DNA of 5,752 nucleotides from Proteobacteria bacterium UBA1673 (lineage in GTDB: Bacteria > Pseudomonadota > Gammaproteobacteria > Comchoanobacterales > Comchoanobacteraceae). Made by a program: the position numbers and the translations under genes. How positions within the stretch are numbered: position 1 is the stretch's first letter; the number at the start of each line of letters is the position of its first letter. Below are positions 4,251 through 5,752 of this stretch, one piece after another. The stretch covers positions 1,674-7,425 of the forward strand of contig DCKN01000049.1 in NCBI GenBank assembly GCA_002320385.1. The letters are read 5' to 3'. Under the pieces are notes generated by a model. It searched no databases. It had not been told where the DNA came from and saw nothing but the letters and a program-made list of their open reading frames with translations.

Positions 4251-5709
4251 CGATTATTTAAGTATCCCCGTATTCAGAGAGCACACACGAGGGGTAGAGG
4301 TTGATGCGTTGTTTAGTGCGCTTTTGGGCTCGATGGCCAAGCTAGTAGCCTTGCTTCATTTGCATGACTATCTTGATGAATCTTCGGATTCACTTTTTCG
4401 TGAAGAAGATGATGATGGTTTCGATTTTACTTATCAACGCGTTGCGCTGTATGACCAAGATTTACCGGGACTCGAAGATGATGCGCATTTACACTTTCTT
4501 GATGATCAGATCGATGCCATGCGCGTCCATGCTCAACTGATTGGTGATTATGGCTTTCCTGATATGATTACCGCTGCGCTTGAGATCAAGCAGTTACGCT
4601 GTGTGCGTTTATCTCAAATGTTGCAGACGCTTGTCAAGCAAGGTGATCTTAGCTTTTATAAAGTTCCATATGCTATGCTTAACCTTTATTTTCGTTGGCA
4701 GTTTCATCGACCATTGTTGCTGTCGATTGTACGTTCTCTTGCTGATGCGGCAAAGCCCTATAGGGATCTAGATCTTGATCATCGCTACGATCGATTATGT
4801 GGTATGTTGTCCTTGACCGATATGAGTACGGATCTCATCGCCCTTGAGCGAGACCTTGATCGCCTGCGTGTGACCAGTCAGTTATTGTATCAAGACGATG
4901 GGCTGCCTCATTATCATCGGCAACTTATTGGGGGGCGATTGCTCAATCAAGTTGAGCAGTCAACAATGCTTAAGTTAATATCACGGTATGAGTTTTCTAC
5001 GCTATTGTTGTTATTATTGTCAAAGTCAATTTCACCACGTGTTAAATCGGATACGCAACAGCTTTTGTCAAAAAGACTACGGGTCACAAACTTACCTATT
5101 TCGACCAAAATGGATTTCTACCACTGTTTTGTTGAAGTGATCATGGCACATTCGAACTGTGTCTGTCTTGAGTCAATATTTTTGATGATGTGCGATGAAA
5201 TTGAATATGATCAACAAGTTTTATTTAAAAATCACTTACAACGGTCCTTGTTAGATCCTATTCAGTCAATTTTATCCTGCCTGTATGAATATAGCTTGTA
5301 TGTTGCATTGAGTGGTGAGGCACGAATGCATGTTTGTGAAAAATTATTGACCCGACTGTGTCCGTTGCTGGCTGAGTCAATGGCGCATAGCTTTTTGTTG
5401 ATAGCCCATAAACTGCGTATACTTCTGAAGTTTGATCATAGTTTGCAGAAACGGGATCATCCTTTAAAACAGACACGTTATCGTCTCTTTACAGTTTCTT
5501 CTAATCCCCAATATGATGATCGGCTGTATGTTCGTTGCACAACGCTTATCTGGCAATCGCCAATTGATATTGATTTCTGTGAACAGTGTGTGAACTGGAT
5601 GGATGATTTTTGTCCTGATGCGTCGGATCCAGATTATTATCTACAACAGTTTATTGATCGATTTGGTGCCTCGAATGTTGTGTCTAAATCGCCTCAGCAT
5701 TCGCCATAG
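4228..5709 (+). CDS. Unknown 493-residue helical protein, paralog B of a tandem pair
   Basis: I recognise no known domain. No signal peptide or clear membrane segment is seen; it is probably cytoplasmic and largely helical, with Leu-rich segments (257-264 is almost all Leu). An acidic patch lies at 59-66 (EEDDDGFD). YGFPD (108-112) matches FGFPD of paralog A. Residues 187-305 align gap-free with 199-317 of A, and R-x-T-x-x-I-W-x-x-P recurs at 436-445. It lacks A's polar linker, so the conserved core runs almost directly into the C-terminal region. It has many cysteines (about 13), which suits a reducing compartment better than export. ATG 4228 is the first ATG after a stop at 4195-4197 and the next Met is residue 36, so the start is probably right. 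Only a weak AAG (4218-4220) precedes it. Translation may depend on coupling or on a leader sequence. The stop at 5707-5709 is inside the window, so the gene is complete. Confidence 0.85.
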   Translation: MTNGPLPDDYLSIPVFREHTRGVEVDALFSALLGSMAKLVALLHLHDYLDESSDSLFREEDDDGFDFTYQRVALYDQDLPGLEDDAHLHFLDDQIDAMRVHAQLIGDYGFPDMITAALEIKQLRCVRLSQMLQTLVKQGDLSFYKVPYAMLNLYFRWQFHRPLLLSIVRSLADAAKPYRDLDLDHRYDRLCGMLSLTDMSTDLIALERDLDRLRVTSQLLYQDDGLPHYHRQLIGGRLLNQVEQSTMLKLISRYEFSTLLLLLLSKSISPRVKSDTQQLLSKRLRVTNLPISTKMDFYHCFVEVIMAHSNCVCLESIFLMMCDEIEYDQQVLFKNHLQRSLLDPIQSILSCLYEYSLYVALSGEARMHVCEKLLTRLCPLLAESMAHSFLLIAHKLRILLKFDHSLQKRDHPLKQTRYRLFTVSSNPQYDDRLYVRCTTLIWQSPIDIDFCEQCVNWMDDFCPDASDPDYYLQQFIDRFGASNVVSKSPQHSP

Positions 5710-5752
5710 ACGAAAGCATTTCTCGGTTACTTTACACGACAGTTTCATTTAT

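Overview
The window looks like chromosomal DNA of a moderately AT-rich gammaproteobacterium. The evidence is an SohB-type S49 peptidase (a family I know mainly from gammaproteobacteria) followed 11 nt later by a clear UbiG, the ubiquinone O-methyltransferase. I cannot place the genus. Everything that looks real lies on the + strand.

Layout. (1) Bases 2-454 hold the C-terminal part of sohB, cut by the left edge; 466-1155 is complete ubiG, probably co-transcribed with it. (2) Bases 1156-1843 are a long spacer with no convincing gene. It holds two terminator-like hairpins, a small cluster of repeats, a weak sigma70-like promoter and a 15-bp palindrome. (3) Bases 1844-3694 encode a 616-residue protein of unknown function, here called paralog A. 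Its first in-frame ATG is at 1814, but the Shine-Dalgarno sequence supports 1844. (4) Bases 3820-3984 encode a 54-residue exported cysteine-rich peptide with a good ribosome binding site. Upstream of it is an inverted repeat that encloses a perfect TATAAT. (5) Bases 3985-4227 are a spacer that may contain a small overlapping reading frame. (6) Bases 4228-5709 encode a 493-residue unknown protein, paralog B. The last 43 bases (5710-5752) show nothing I can name.

The main observation is that A and B are diverged tandem paralogs. They align by eye without a gap over about 119 residues, and share a GFPD motif upstream and an R-x-T-x-x-I-W-x-x-P motif near the C-terminus. A also carries a polar linker that B lacks. 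I recognise no known domain in either; both look cytoplasmic and mostly helical. The small secreted peptide lies between them and appears to have its own promoter.

The first two genes are housekeeping (membrane-associated peptidase, quinone biosynthesis). The rest looks like an accessory, lineage-specific locus: a duplicated unknown family around an exported microprotein, with long spacers. Whether the three act together is inference from adjacency only.
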